Source: Lachnospiraceae bacterium (GTDB taxonomy: Bacteria > Bacillota > Clostridia > Lachnospirales > Lachnospiraceae). Taken from it: a stretch of DNA of 64,000 nt. The stretch lies in assembly GCA_017517305.1 (NCBI GenBank), contig JAFWZV010000007.1, forward strand, positions 117,282-181,281. The letters run 5' to 3'. Position numbers and translations under genes: made by a program. The notes beneath the pieces were generated by a model. It had not been told where the DNA came from. It did not search any database and worked only from the letters and a program-made list of their open reading frames with translations. Below, one piece after another: positions 45,224-53,674 of the stretch (within the stretch, counting starts at the first letter, position 1; each line of letters opens with the position of its first letter).

Positions 45224-45508
45224 ATGAGCAAAGCATTTATGTGTAGTCTGTGCCATAAAGGAATACTTGGTGGCGGATTATATTTAGAACCACAATCAGT
45301 TACCTACAGAACGAATAAGCTGACAGTGGATAAAAAGTTTAGAAATCTGGTATTGCCAATGAATGAAATCAGAGAAATTACATGGAAGTGGATTATATTT
45401 CCAGTTGCAACATTTCATATGGTAAATGGCGAAGAGTATAAGATGATTATATTTAATAAAGCGCGTTTCTGTAAGTGGTACGGGGAGTATAGTGAAGTCG
45501 ATATGTAA
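45224..45508 (+). CDS. 94-residue uncharacterised protein
   Basis: ATG 45224 with GGGAGAA upstream; the open frame extends 5' through repeat element B but that part is not coding. An N-terminal CSLCHKG pair is followed by alternating hydrophobic strands (SVTYRTNKLTV, ITWKWIIFPVATFHM), which recall small pleckstrin/GRAM-like folds. This is only a resemblance. No membrane segment is certain. Function unknown. Confidence 0.65.
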   Translation: MSKAFMCSLCHKGILGGGLYLEPQSVTYRTNKLTVDKKFRNLVLPMNEIREITWKWIIFPVATFHMVNGEEYKMIIFNKARFCKWYGEYSEVDM

Positions 45509-45591
45509 TATACACGCTAGGTTTTTGGAAATATAAAGATATATACAATGGTAATAGATGCTCGGATAAAATACGAGGAAAGGGATTTCGT

Positions 45592-45684
45592 ATGATAGAA
45601 ATAATTAAAATGTATTTCGACTGTTGGCTAAGAAAAGGCAGAAAAAAGACATTTACCATCGAATATCCTTATGTGGAAAGTTAG
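45592..45684 (+). pseudogene. Remnant of a SnoaL-like gene
   Basis: A 30-codon ORF starting MIEIIKMYFDCWLRKG, colinear with the start of the intact gene at 46477 (MKEKIKLYFECWLTKE). The upstream sequences also match: AATAGATGCT, 12 nt, GAGGAAAGGG, 7 nt, ATG in both places (45553-45594 and 46438-46479). The rest of the gene is missing. It marks a local duplication with decay of one copy. Confidence 0.65.
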
Positions 45685-45694
45685 GAGAATAAAA

Positions 45695-45979
45695 ATGTTA
45701 GCATATTATCTGTATCCGTTTGCGCCAGAAACGGAACCAAAAGAATATACAAAACAAGACTTGATGAATCCCCAAAAAGTAGAGGAACTTTTTGACTATT
45801 GTCAAATCCTTGAGGGAACCATAACAAGGCAAGGATGGGAATTTTTAATAAAGTATTATGGATACAACAGATTATTTGAAATTGATAAGAGAAGTGGATG
45901 GCTTTGTGAAAGAACAGATGGTAGCATCGAAGAGTATATAGAATGCGTCGAATATGAGATTAAAAGCATGCCAGAATAA
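45695..45979 (+). CDS. 94-residue uncharacterised protein
   Basis: ATG 45695, placed by AGGAG 7 nt upstream (inside the preceding remnant's stop). The product begins MLAYYLYPFAPETEPKEY and is acidic, with aromatic residues and no membrane segment or metal motif. The size and composition resemble small immunity or SUKH-like proteins, but no diagnostic motif is seen. It sits between the SnoaL remnant and the 45995 gene. Confidence 0.6.
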   Translation: MLAYYLYPFAPETEPKEYTKQDLMNPQKVEELFDYCQILEGTITRQGWEFLIKYYGYNRLFEIDKRSGWLCERTDGSIEEYIECVEYEIKSMPE

Positions 45980-45994
45980 ATGGGTAGGTATGAA

Positions 45995-46420
45995 ATGGAT
46001 AAGTTTGTAATAAATGAAATTTACACAGATGGTTATGAACGTTATGCTGTTATTCAAGTTAGTGAACAAGAGAGAAAAGTGTGTGTGCATTTTCTTGAAT
46101 ATGATGAATTTTTAGAGGATAATAAAGAAACAAGAAAAAGGGAAATTGGCGATTTATTGGAAGGGGAGTTGTCGGTTTCTTTAGTGAGTGATAGCAAAAA
46201 AGTGTATGAAGAATGTGATTATTATCAAAAAATACCAAAATCTTCGCATATAGAAGCTGTTGTTGAAGTGGTTAATGTAGTTGATGACTATTCGCTTAAA
46301 GCTCGATCTTCAATATTGCCTGAAAATATTATGATTGAATTTGAGACATCGGTGGATTACAAGGTTGGAGATAGAATATGGGTTAGTGGTTCTCTAGAAT
46401 TGGATATTAGTGTTTCTTAA
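45995..46420 (+). CDS. 141-residue uncharacterised protein
   Basis: ATG 45995 has GGGTAGG 6 nt upstream; an in-frame ATG at 45980 directly after the previous stop is the alternative. The chain is acidic and strand-rich (YAVIQVSEQERKVCVHFLEY; IEAVVEVVNVVDDYSLKAR), with a C-terminal KVGDRIWVSGSLELDI that looks like the end of an OB-type beta barrel. No known family was recognised. Confidence 0.65.
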   Translation: MDKFVINEIYTDGYERYAVIQVSEQERKVCVHFLEYDEFLEDNKETRKREIGDLLEGELSVSLVSDSKKVYEECDYYQKIPKSSHIEAVVEVVNVVDDYSLKARSSILPENIMIEFETSVDYKVGDRIWVSGSLELDISVS

Positions 46421-46476
46421 TGTTAGAAACAACTGACAATAGATGCTTGTTTATGTTTTGAGGAAAGGGGTTTAAT

Positions 46477-46842
46477 ATGAAAGAAAAAATAAAATTGTAT
46501 TTTGAATGTTGGCTAACAAAAGAAGGAACTAATTTAAGAAACCTGTTTTCCGATAATGTGGTGTACAGCGAGTGTTACGGCCCGGAATATATCGGTATAA
46601 ATCAAATCGAGAAATGGTTCAAGGATTGGAATGAAAAAGGAACTGTTCTACAATGGGATATAAAGCAGTACATAGAACAGGGAAATACTGTGGTTGTTGA
46701 ATGGTATTTTAAGTGTGATTATGAGGGTAATGTTGATGGTTTTGACGGAGCGACTATAGCGAAGTTTGATGATAGTCACAAGATTTATGATCTGAAAGAA
46801 TTTCAATCAAAAGCGGAGCATTATCAGCCTTATGGAAAATAA
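46477..46842 (+). CDS. SnoaL/NTF2-like fold protein
   Basis: 121 residues. The pattern of an N-terminal helix pair (LYFECWL), then DNVVYSECYGPEYIG, a helix (IEKWFKDWNEKG) and four strands (VVVEWYFKCDYEG) fits the SnoaL-like NTF2 fold, a small cone-shaped domain used by polyketide cyclases and many uncharacterised proteins. GAGGAAAGGGG precedes the ATG. A truncated copy lies at 45592. Activity unknown. Confidence 0.75.
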   Translation: MKEKIKLYFECWLTKEGTNLRNLFSDNVVYSECYGPEYIGINQIEKWFKDWNEKGTVLQWDIKQYIEQGNTVVVEWYFKCDYEGNVDGFDGATIAKFDDSHKIYDLKEFQSKAEHYQPYGK

Positions 46843-46882
46843 AACTTATAGATATGTGTTTGATTTATGAGAGGACCGTAAA

Positions 46883-47353
46883 ATGATGGATAATATACTT
46901 AATTTTAAATGTAGTGCCATTGATAACCAAGGAAAATTTCTTCCTGAATATACAGGGTATGGTGAAGATATATCCCCTGAATTTGCTGTGGAGAATTTAT
47001 CCCCAAATGCAAAAACCATAGCAATTACATTGGAAGATTTGAGCCATCCGATAAAAGGTTTCACACATTGGGTTATATGGAATATTCCGGCAACAAATAT
47101 AATAAGAAAAGGAATTCCTGCAGGTAAAAAAGTGAATTTATATGAGGGTGTAAAACAGGGAGTTGCCTATGGTTTGCATAGATATGCAGGACCTAAGCCA
47201 CCAAAAGGGAAGAAACATTTATACAGATTTACACTTTATGCATTGGATTGTGAAATAGATTTGCAGCCAAATGCTATGAAAAAAGCTTTTTTGAAAAAGG
47301 CTGAGGGTCATATTTTGCAAAAAGGTGAGATTACAGGAGAGTTTACTAAATAA
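46883..47353 (+). CDS. YbhB/YbcL-family (PEBP-like) protein, paralogue 1
   Basis: 156 residues of the phosphatidylethanolamine-binding / Raf kinase inhibitor-like family. Family marks are ISPEFAVENL, LTLED-type AITLEDLSHP, THWVIWNIPAT and the Gly-rich YAGPKPPKGKKHLYRF, which form the anion-binding pocket. The start is ATG 46883 or 46886. The bacterial role is not known. A close paralogue lies at 61371-61844, roughly three quarters identical, with matching ends (GHILQKGEITGEF). Confidence 0.88.
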   Translation: MMDNILNFKCSAIDNQGKFLPEYTGYGEDISPEFAVENLSPNAKTIAITLEDLSHPIKGFTHWVIWNIPATNIIRKGIPAGKKVNLYEGVKQGVAYGLHRYAGPKPPKGKKHLYRFTLYALDCEIDLQPNAMKKAFLKKAEGHILQKGEITGEFTK

Positions 47354-47384
47354 ACTACACTTGTGAGTTCTACGGAGGTTTATT

Positions 47385-47843
47385 ATGGAATATAGAAAAG
47401 CAACAATTAAAGAAGCGCAGCTTGTGTGTGACATCGTTCAGGATACTAAAGCGCAAATATATCCACATTATTACACTCAGGCAGTGGTTGATTTTTTCGG
47501 AAGATTACATAGCATTGATAATATAAAAAAGGATATTTTGGATGGTAGAATAGATGTTTTAGAGGTAGACGGTAAGATAGTAGGTACAGGAAGTCGTACG
47601 GATAATCATATCACTAGGGTGTATGTGTTACCGGAATATGAAGGACAAGGCTTTGGTACATTGATTATGGATCATTTGGAAGAGGCGATATTCGATGAAT
47701 ATGATTACTGCGATTTGGATGCATCCCTGCCGGCTACTATATTTTATGAACACAGAGGGTATCACACTGTAGAGCACAGAAAGCATGATATCGGTGATGG
47801 CGAAGAGATGATTTATGAAATAATGAGGAAAGAGAAGCTTTAA
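47385..47843 (+). CDS. GNAT-family N-acetyltransferase
   Basis: 152 residues. The acetyl-CoA binding motif A reads VYVLPEYEGQGFGTLIMDHL (about 85-104), with Q-G-F-G as the pyrophosphate loop, followed by ATIFYEHRGYHTVE, motif B. ACGGAGG precedes the ATG. The acceptor substrate cannot be inferred. One of several unrelated GNATs in the accessory blocks. Confidence 0.88.
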   Translation: MEYRKATIKEAQLVCDIVQDTKAQIYPHYYTQAVVDFFGRLHSIDNIKKDILDGRIDVLEVDGKIVGTGSRTDNHITRVYVLPEYEGQGFGTLIMDHLEEAIFDEYDYCDLDASLPATIFYEHRGYHTVEHRKHDIGDGEEMIYEIMRKEKL

Positions 47844-47861
47844 ATATAAAGGAGAATTATA

Positions 47862-48485
47862 ATGAACAATCCATGGGAGGATATAAACTTATCTGATTAT
47901 GAAAATCATATGGCGCTAGAGAGTGTAGGACAGCTACAAGCCATGAATCAGATGATGAAAACACAATTAAATCAATATGACATACAATCTGCTGTGATAC
48001 TTGGAATTGCAGGTGGAAATGGACTAGAGCATGTTAATCCTGACAAGCTAAATAAGGTTTATGGTGTGGACATTAATGCCAACTATCTGGCTATGACTAA
48101 AACACGGTATAAAGCACTAGGGGATACATTAGAGTGTCTTTGTGTGGATTTGACTACTGAGGCAGACAAGCTTCCGAAGGTAGATATGTTAATAGCCAAT
48201 CTACTTATTGAGTACATAGGATATGAGTGTTTTAAAAATGTTGTTAAGGCGACAACGCCTAGATATGTATCCTGTATTATACAGATTAACGTGGATGAAG
48301 GTTTTGTGTCTGATTCACCATATCTTCACGTGTTTGATGGTTTGGAGACTGTACATCATCAGATGGCAGAGCAAGAACTGTGTACTAACATGGATGAGAT
48401 TAATTATCAGTTAATTCAGACTTTAGAGTATCCATTACCAAATGGTAAAAAATTGGTGCAGTTGGATTTCTGTTGTAATAATTAA
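47862..48485 (+). CDS. SAM-dependent methyltransferase (class I)
   Basis: 207 residues. Motif I is VILGIAGGNGLEHV (about 45-58) for S-adenosylmethionine binding, followed by KVYGVDINANYLAMTK (motif II), the acidic end binding the ribose, and DMLIANLLIEYI (motif IV, about 108-119). It starts 19 bp after the GNAT gene with AAAGGAG upstream, so they may be co-translated. No target-recognition domain is seen; a small-molecule substrate is likely. Confidence 0.82.
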   Translation: MNNPWEDINLSDYENHMALESVGQLQAMNQMMKTQLNQYDIQSAVILGIAGGNGLEHVNPDKLNKVYGVDINANYLAMTKTRYKALGDTLECLCVDLTTEADKLPKVDMLIANLLIEYIGYECFKNVVKATTPRYVSCIIQINVDEGFVSDSPYLHVFDGLETVHHQMAEQELCTNMDEINYQLIQTLEYPLPNGKKLVQLDFCCNN

Positions 48486-48512
48486 AACATCATTGAGAGA
48501 AGGATACCATAC

Positions 48513-48977
48513 ATGGAGATAATTTATAAAAAAGCTACAATTGCAGATTTAGATATATTGACAGATACAAGAATAGAGGTTCTTAAAGCAGCGAACCAAT
48601 TAGAAGATAATGTTGATATGTCAGATGTGAAAAAGCAATCTATGGATTATTATCAAAGTGCATTAAAAGATGGTACTCATGTGGCGTATCTGATTTTTGA
48701 TGAAGACAAATTTGTGGGTGCTGGAGGAATAAGCTATTTTAAGGTTATGCCAACATATCATAATCCAACGGGTAGAAAAGCATATATTATGAATATGTAT
48801 ACGAAACCAGAATATCGAAGAAAAGGTATTGCAATTAAGACATTAGATTTGCTTGTTCAGGATGCAAAGAAAAGGGGGATAACTGCCATATCTCTTGAAG
48901 CTACAGCTATGGGACGACCATTGTATGAAAAATATGGTTTCATAGCGATGAATGATGAAATGGAGTTGCCGAATTAG
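48513..48977 (+). CDS. GNAT-family N-acetyltransferase
   Basis: 154 residues. Motif A is MYTKPEYRRKGIAIKTLDLL (about 92-111) with R-R-K-G-I-A, and the end PLYEKYGFIAMNDEMELP is a typical motif B. The N-terminus (YKKATIADLDILTDTRIEVL) is also family-like. Separate from the GNAT at 47385 by sequence. Substrate unknown. Confidence 0.88.
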   Translation: MEIIYKKATIADLDILTDTRIEVLKAANQLEDNVDMSDVKKQSMDYYQSALKDGTHVAYLIFDEDKFVGAGGISYFKVMPTYHNPTGRKAYIMNMYTKPEYRRKGIAIKTLDLLVQDAKKRGITAISLEATAMGRPLYEKYGFIAMNDEMELPN

Positions 48978-49007
48978 TCAATTAGTTAAAACCGGAGGAA
49001 AAAATAG

Positions 49008-49202
49008 ATGGATAATAAATATTTAATTTCTGAAACTACAAAGGAAGAGAGAATTGCCCTTATAAAATCATGGATCCCGGATGATGAAGTGATGGATGGG
49101 TGTGATATTGATTTGTGGGACATGTATGCAGATTACATCAATGGAACCAAGGAGATAGCGGAGTGTAATGCTGCATTTAAAACAGAGTTTTTTATGGGTT
49201 AA
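49008..49202 (+). CDS. 64-residue acidic uncharacterised protein
   Basis: CCGGAGG lies before the ATG. The product is helical and acidic (SWIPDDEVMDGCDIDLWDMY) and has no membrane segment or metal motif. The final residues run into the sequence just before the next ribosome binding site. Function unknown. Confidence 0.6.
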   Translation: MDNKYLISETTKEERIALIKSWIPDDEVMDGCDIDLWDMYADYINGTKEIAECNAAFKTEFFMG

Positions 49203-49227
49203 TTACAATGGTGAAGGAGATTATTAT

Positions 49228-49605
49228 ATGAGTGATTATTTTCCACTGAATAGATTTGATTTTTCCAATTTAGTCAATCAAATACGAGAGTTGGATGCAT
49301 TACCCAATGTTCTTATTGATACAGAAACAGGGATAGAGTTTTATGATGTAAATTCGGTATCAAAAGACTATCTGGTTTGTTTGCTTGAAGATTTTAATTC
49401 GATTGATAATCTTGCTCAAAATGATAGTAAACGAGAGTATGAAAACCAATCGCGATATGATGTGAAGAATTATCAGTTTGAACCATCGTGGGTAGAGATT
49501 TCGCAGGATAAAGTAACTGTTGGATATGTTGGAATATATGTAAATGCTGATTTTAGTTTAGTGTTTATAAAAAATGACAGTGCATGGTTTTTAGAGTCAA
49601 ACTAA
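49228..49605 (+). CDS. 125-residue uncharacterised protein
   Basis: ATG 49228 is set by AAGGAG 8 nt upstream; the open frame extends further 5' but overlaps the previous gene. Acidic, mixed alpha/beta, with a strand pair near the end (VTVGYVGIYVNADFSLVFIK). The size, acidity and lack of catalytic motifs resemble immunity-type proteins, though no specific family was recognised. A small hairpin (ATGCTTG/CAAGTAT) follows in the 73-bp gap. Confidence 0.6.
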   Translation: MSDYFPLNRFDFSNLVNQIRELDALPNVLIDTETGIEFYDVNSVSKDYLVCLLEDFNSIDNLAQNDSKREYENQSRYDVKNYQFEPSWVEISQDKVTVGYVGIYVNADFSLVFIKNDSAWFLESN

Positions 49606-49678
49606 ACATATATGCTTGTGCAAGTATGAATATGTGTCATTGATAAATGCTAATTCTTTGTGGAGTAAGAGGTAAATT

Positions 49679-50347
49679 ATGTCCGCGAACTATGAAAGAA
49701 AATTACATAAAGCAGTCTCTAGATTTATAAAACGAGCAAATAAAGCTTACCCTAACTGGAGCGAGCAACATGACAATGGAGAATGGGAAATTGACTTTGT
49801 TGAGTTTGATGATATGTGTAATGTTATCTTTGAAATAATAGAGACCACATCATGTGATGAAACTACGGAACAAATGGTTGATGATATTTTATTTGGGATC
49901 GCAAGGGATAATGAAGGTAGCCTTATTGTAGGCATGTTATTAAAATACCCTGAGTGGTATGTATGCCTATGCAGGAAAGTACTGTCCACCGATTACATAA
50001 ATGCAAAATGGCAGTTCGCGGAGACCCTAAAGGATTATAATGGTAAGGACGATATAAAAGATTTAATATTTGATTTCTTGCAGGTTGATAATGAGTATAC
50101 GCAACGTCTTGCGCTAAAATCCTTAGCATATATCTATCCAGATAAAGCTGAAGAGTACGCAATAGAATTTTGGCACAGGGACAAATATAATGATAACGCT
50201 TATGCATCTGAATATCAGAAAATAATGGTACTTCATGTGCTATATATCATTCATTCGACTGAGCTTGAAAAATACTTGGATTTGGCGGATGAAAGTGAAT
50301 ATTACTATTTGAAGGAAAATGCAACGGAAATCAGACAAAATCTCTAA
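49679..50347 (+). CDS. 222-residue helical protein (HEAT-like)
   Basis: Mostly helical, with paired amphipathic helices in the second half (ALKSLAYIYPDKAEEYAIEFW, then KIMVLHVLYIIHSTELEKYL) that resemble HEAT-type repeats. The first 60 residues are basic. No catalytic motif or membrane segment. The start codon follows AAGAGGTAAATT. Function unknown; helical-repeat proteins of this size are common among immunity and adaptor proteins. Confidence 0.65.
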   Translation: MSANYERKLHKAVSRFIKRANKAYPNWSEQHDNGEWEIDFVEFDDMCNVIFEIIETTSCDETTEQMVDDILFGIARDNEGSLIVGMLLKYPEWYVCLCRKVLSTDYINAKWQFAETLKDYNGKDDIKDLIFDFLQVDNEYTQRLALKSLAYIYPDKAEEYAIEFWHRDKYNDNAYASEYQKIMVLHVLYIIHSTELEKYLDLADESEYYYLKENATEIRQNL

Positions 50348-50437
50348 AAAAGGAATACTTAATAAAGAATGAGGTTTTATGCATGGTATGGTTCTTGGAT
50401 GGATGGCTCTAGATAAGATAGTGGAAGGGAAATAAAA

Positions 50438-50974
50438 ATGGGGAATGTAATAGCATTTAATGATATTGTATCCGTAGATGATGATTCGTTTTCTATGTCT
50501 AATGGATTAACAGACGTGTTTATAGATTACTTGCTTCTGAGTGGTTCTAGGTTAGCAAAGACAGAAAGTGAAAAGAGAATGGTTGTGTTTCTAGCTGAAA
50601 AGCAACAAACAAAAGTTGGAATGGGAAATGTGGGCTTCGACATTGTTGAAATGCCATGGACTAGTGACACATTTGAAACGGACAAGACATTTGTCCTTGA
50701 AATGATACATCATGCACGAGCATTGACATCGGAGAAGCGTGTTTGGGAAAAAATGGGATATGAGCCTGGGCAGGAACATTTAGTGTATGCGTTGAATAGT
50801 TTTGAAGTCTTGATAAAAAGAATGTCAATAAAAGATATTAATGAAAATAATCTAGAGAATTGGCTTTCTGCTGCAGAAATAGATGACCCAATCAATACAG
50901 GATTTTCTCAGTGTCCAAAACACGAGGTGTTATTATCCCTCTTTGGTTGCAAATTATGTAATGATGGAAGATGA
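50438..50974 (+). CDS. 178-residue uncharacterised protein
   Basis: GGAAGGGAAATAAAA precedes the ATG. The sequence is mixed alpha/beta with EMPWTSDTFETDKTFVLEMI followed by HHARALTSEKRVWEKMGYEP in the middle and a C-terminal CPKHEVLLSLFGCKLC that could bind a metal. No family recognised. Confidence 0.6.
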   Translation: MGNVIAFNDIVSVDDDSFSMSNGLTDVFIDYLLLSGSRLAKTESEKRMVVFLAEKQQTKVGMGNVGFDIVEMPWTSDTFETDKTFVLEMIHHARALTSEKRVWEKMGYEPGQEHLVYALNSFEVLIKRMSIKDINENNLENWLSAAEIDDPINTGFSQCPKHEVLLSLFGCKLCNDGR

Positions 50975-51085
50975 ATATAATATGTGAGGGTGTAACAAAG
51001 ACAATTTTGAATTAGTGGAGATATTAACATTATTGGAATCGTTGCAAATAGAATAATAGATTATTTGAAAGGGAATCTGAACAGT

Positions 51086-52159
51086 ATGCGAAAGCATTAT
51101 ATTGACAATTTAAGATGGTTAATACTTTTGATACTTATTCCTTATCATACTGCTATGGCATGGAATGCCTGGGAAGAACCGAATTATATTTTCTTCCACG
51201 GAAATAGATTGATAAGTAGCTTTATAGTGTTTTTTAGTTCGTTTTTTATGCCTTTGCTATTTGTGCTAGCAGGGATAAGTACTAAGTATGCACTTCAAAA
51301 GAGGACAAGCAAAGAATATACAATTGAAAGAATAAAAAGATTATTGGTTCCGTTTGTTTTTGGAACAATTCTGCTTATGCCTATTATGTCATATATAGCC
51401 CACAGATTTAATTACTCTTATAGTGGCGGATTTTTGGAACACTATAAAATATTTTTTACAAAATTTACGGATTTGACAGGTGCAGATGGAGGATTCTCTC
51501 TAGGGCAGTTTTGGTTTTTGCTGTATCTATTTATTATTTCAATTCTAGCTGTTGGTATAATAAAGCTATTTAAAAAGTTTGGTAAGAAAACAGAAAAATT
51601 AACTCCATTTTGGCTAGTTTTGCTTTTGGGACTACCATTGCCTCTTTTTAGTGATATGCTTTCTATAGGTGGAAAAAGTCTCGTGGAATATACATATTTA
51701 TTTATGCTAGGCTACTATGTGTTTACTGATGAAAATGTAGTGGATAAAGCAGAGAAGAATTGTTGGACATTATTGGTCGTTGGTTTGGTAGTTACCATAC
51801 TTAATGTTTATCTATTCCTTTGGTCAGGCAAAGAATATGATGTGCTCAATACTATTACAAAATATGTATCAGAGTGGGTTATGATAATTGCTTTAATAGG
51901 CTTTGGAAAAAGGTATTTAAACTTTAGTGGCAAAGTTTCAAATTATATGAACAAAAGATCATTCCTGGTTTATATTTATCATTTTATCTGGGTAGTTTTA
52001 TTCCAGTACATATTGCATGGGATGATTGGAAATCATACGTTGGTATTGTTTGTTGGTACTGTGATATTATCGTATTTAATCACATTTGTTTGTTGCGAAA
52101 TAAGTATCAGAATACCATTTTTGTGTTTTCTTACAGGAAAGAATAGTTCGGAAAAATGA
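51086..52159 (+). CDS. Membrane acyltransferase (acyltransferase 3 family)
   Basis: 357 residues from ATG 51086; an in-frame TTG at 51065 is possible. About ten transmembrane helices. The start HYIDNLRWLILLILIPYHTA contains the conserved His of the family (in the first helix), followed by a basic loop (KRTSKEYTIERIKRLLVP) with the usual Arg. These enzymes O-acylate surface glycans, lipids or peptidoglycan. No secreted SGNH domain, unlike OatA. The acceptor is unknown. Confidence 0.85.
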   Translation: MRKHYIDNLRWLILLILIPYHTAMAWNAWEEPNYIFFHGNRLISSFIVFFSSFFMPLLFVLAGISTKYALQKRTSKEYTIERIKRLLVPFVFGTILLMPIMSYIAHRFNYSYSGGFLEHYKIFFTKFTDLTGADGGFSLGQFWFLLYLFIISILAVGIIKLFKKFGKKTEKLTPFWLVLLLGLPLPLFSDMLSIGGKSLVEYTYLFMLGYYVFTDENVVDKAEKNCWTLLVVGLVVTILNVYLFLWSGKEYDVLNTITKYVSEWVMIIALIGFGKRYLNFSGKVSNYMNKRSFLVYIYHFIWVVLFQYILHGMIGNHTLVLFVGTVILSYLITFVCCEISIRIPFLCFLTGKNSSEK

Positions 52160-52203
52160 TGGGGAGAAATTAAATAACTTACACACAGGAGGGGAGTATA
52201 GAT

Positions 52204-52797
52204 ATGACAAAGGTGTTTTTTGTGCGTCACGCACAGCCTGAATATAGTTGGGAAGAAGACAGAACAAGACCATTGACAGAAGAAGGAAAAAAGGACTCTG
52301 CTATAGTATTGGATTTTTTTAAGGACGAGAATATAGATGCATTTTATAGCAGTCCATATAAGCGTAGCTTTGATACCATTGCTGCTATTGCGTCATATTT
52401 TGGTTTAGAAATAACTACAGATGAGCGATTGAGAGAACGCCAAAAAGGTAAGGATGGTAATGTTCGTGGGATGTTCCAAAAACGTTGGACTGATCATAAC
52501 TATCATGAGGTAGGTGGTGAATCTATAGCTATGGTTCAAGAGAGAAATATAGAAGCACTAAATGAGATTTTATCAGATAATCCAGATAAAAATATTGTTA
52601 TAGGAACTCACGGTACTGCTCTTAGTACTATATTGAACTATTTTGATAGCAACTTTGGTTGTGATGATTTTTTGAGAATAATAGATTGGATGCCTTATAT
52701 TATAGAATTGGATTTTGAAGGAAATCAGCTGGTGGGTAAGGTTGAGCATTGTTATATAGAAAAAGAGTATAAAGGTAATAATAGGGCAGATAAATGA
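52204..52797 (+). CDS. Histidine phosphatase superfamily protein
   Basis: 197 residues. The catalytic VRHAQPEY (His9) begins the chain after one strand. The later conserved His is in GTHGTALST (about 137-142), and SSPYKRSFDT supplies the Arg. This is the phosphoglycerate mutase-like branch; many members are small-metabolite phosphatases. GGAGGGG precedes the ATG. Confidence 0.88.
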   Translation: MTKVFFVRHAQPEYSWEEDRTRPLTEEGKKDSAIVLDFFKDENIDAFYSSPYKRSFDTIAAIASYFGLEITTDERLRERQKGKDGNVRGMFQKRWTDHNYHEVGGESIAMVQERNIEALNEILSDNPDKNIVIGTHGTALSTILNYFDSNFGCDDFLRIIDWMPYIIELDFEGNQLVGKVEHCYIEKEYKGNNRADK

Positions 52798-52835
52798 AAG
52801 GATTTTTTGAAAAATCATAAAACGAGGTACATAAA

Positions 52836-53171
52836 GTGAAGGAAAATGAATGTAGAATCATTAAAATTGATAAGGATGCATTATATGAATTTATATATGA
52901 AAATTTTATAGCAAATCATGAAGAACTGATGGATATGGATGCTGTTGGAAATATGAACACATTTGCTATCAATTGGGAAACAGGAGAATTTATCTTCTGC
53001 GCACATAAAGATGAAGACGAAAAGGGTGAAATTATTCCGTTTCCTAAAGATATTGATGTGAATGAATTGCTAAAGGTGATTCCGGCAACGACAACATCTA
53101 TTCTGGAGCCGGGTAAAAAATATAAGGATTATACCTTTGATGAGTTGAGGGAATTGCAAAAAAGTAGGTGA
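52836..53171 (+). CDS. 111-residue uncharacterised protein
   Basis: Starts with GTG 52836 after CGAGGT. Mixed composition with FAINWETGEFIFCAHKDEDE in the middle and an acidic, Lys-rich C-terminus (YKDYTFDELRELQKSR). No metal or catalytic motif and no membrane segment. It ends 28 bp before the GNAT gene. Function unknown. Confidence 0.6.
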   Translation: MKENECRIIKIDKDALYEFIYENFIANHEELMDMDAVGNMNTFAINWETGEFIFCAHKDEDEKGEIIPFPKDIDVNELLKVIPATTTSILEPGKKYKDYTFDELRELQKSR

Positions 53172-53199
53172 TTATTTGAGTATTAGTGGAGGTATCTGT

Positions 53200-53637
53200 A
53201 TGGTTAGAGAAGTCTATGAAAATGAACTAGATCAATTGTTACAATTATACTTATATTTACACGAGAAGTCTGTGCCTGAAATGACAGAGCACTTAAAGAA
53301 TACATGGAACACAATCATTCAGGACAAGAATCATCATATCATTGTAAATGAAGTAGATGGTAAAATTGTTTCATCCTGCGTATGTGTGATTATTCCGAAT
53401 TTAACAAGGAACATTAGACCATATGCATTTATAGAAAATGTAGTTACGCATTCAGATTATCGTGGTAAAGGATATGCAACAGAATGTCTGAATTATGCCA
53501 GGGAAATAGCAGAAAAAACAAACTGCTATAAGATGATGCTACTTACAGGCTCAAAGGAAGAAAAGACACTCAATTTTTATAGTAATGCAGGGTATAACAG
53601 TTCGGATAAGACAGCTTTTATACAGTGGATTGAGTAG
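53200..53637 (+). CDS. GNAT-family N-acetyltransferase
   Basis: 145 residues from ATG 53200, chosen because TGGAGG lies 7 nt upstream; an in-frame TTG at 53176 precedes that site. Motif A is VVTHSDYRGKGYATECLNYA (about 83-102), with R-G-K-G-Y-A, and the motif B end is NFYSNAGYNSSDKTAF. Substrate unknown. Confidence 0.88.
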   Translation: MVREVYENELDQLLQLYLYLHEKSVPEMTEHLKNTWNTIIQDKNHHIIVNEVDGKIVSSCVCVIIPNLTRNIRPYAFIENVVTHSDYRGKGYATECLNYAREIAEKTNCYKMMLLTGSKEEKTLNFYSNAGYNSSDKTAFIQWIE

Positions 53638-53674
53638 TAGAAATTATTATTTGTGATAGATAAGGAGGCATAAT

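Noticed and set aside
50379-50435. 18-codon ORF with a GAGGT upstream
   Set aside because: Too short to judge; no conserved feature or regulatory role visible.
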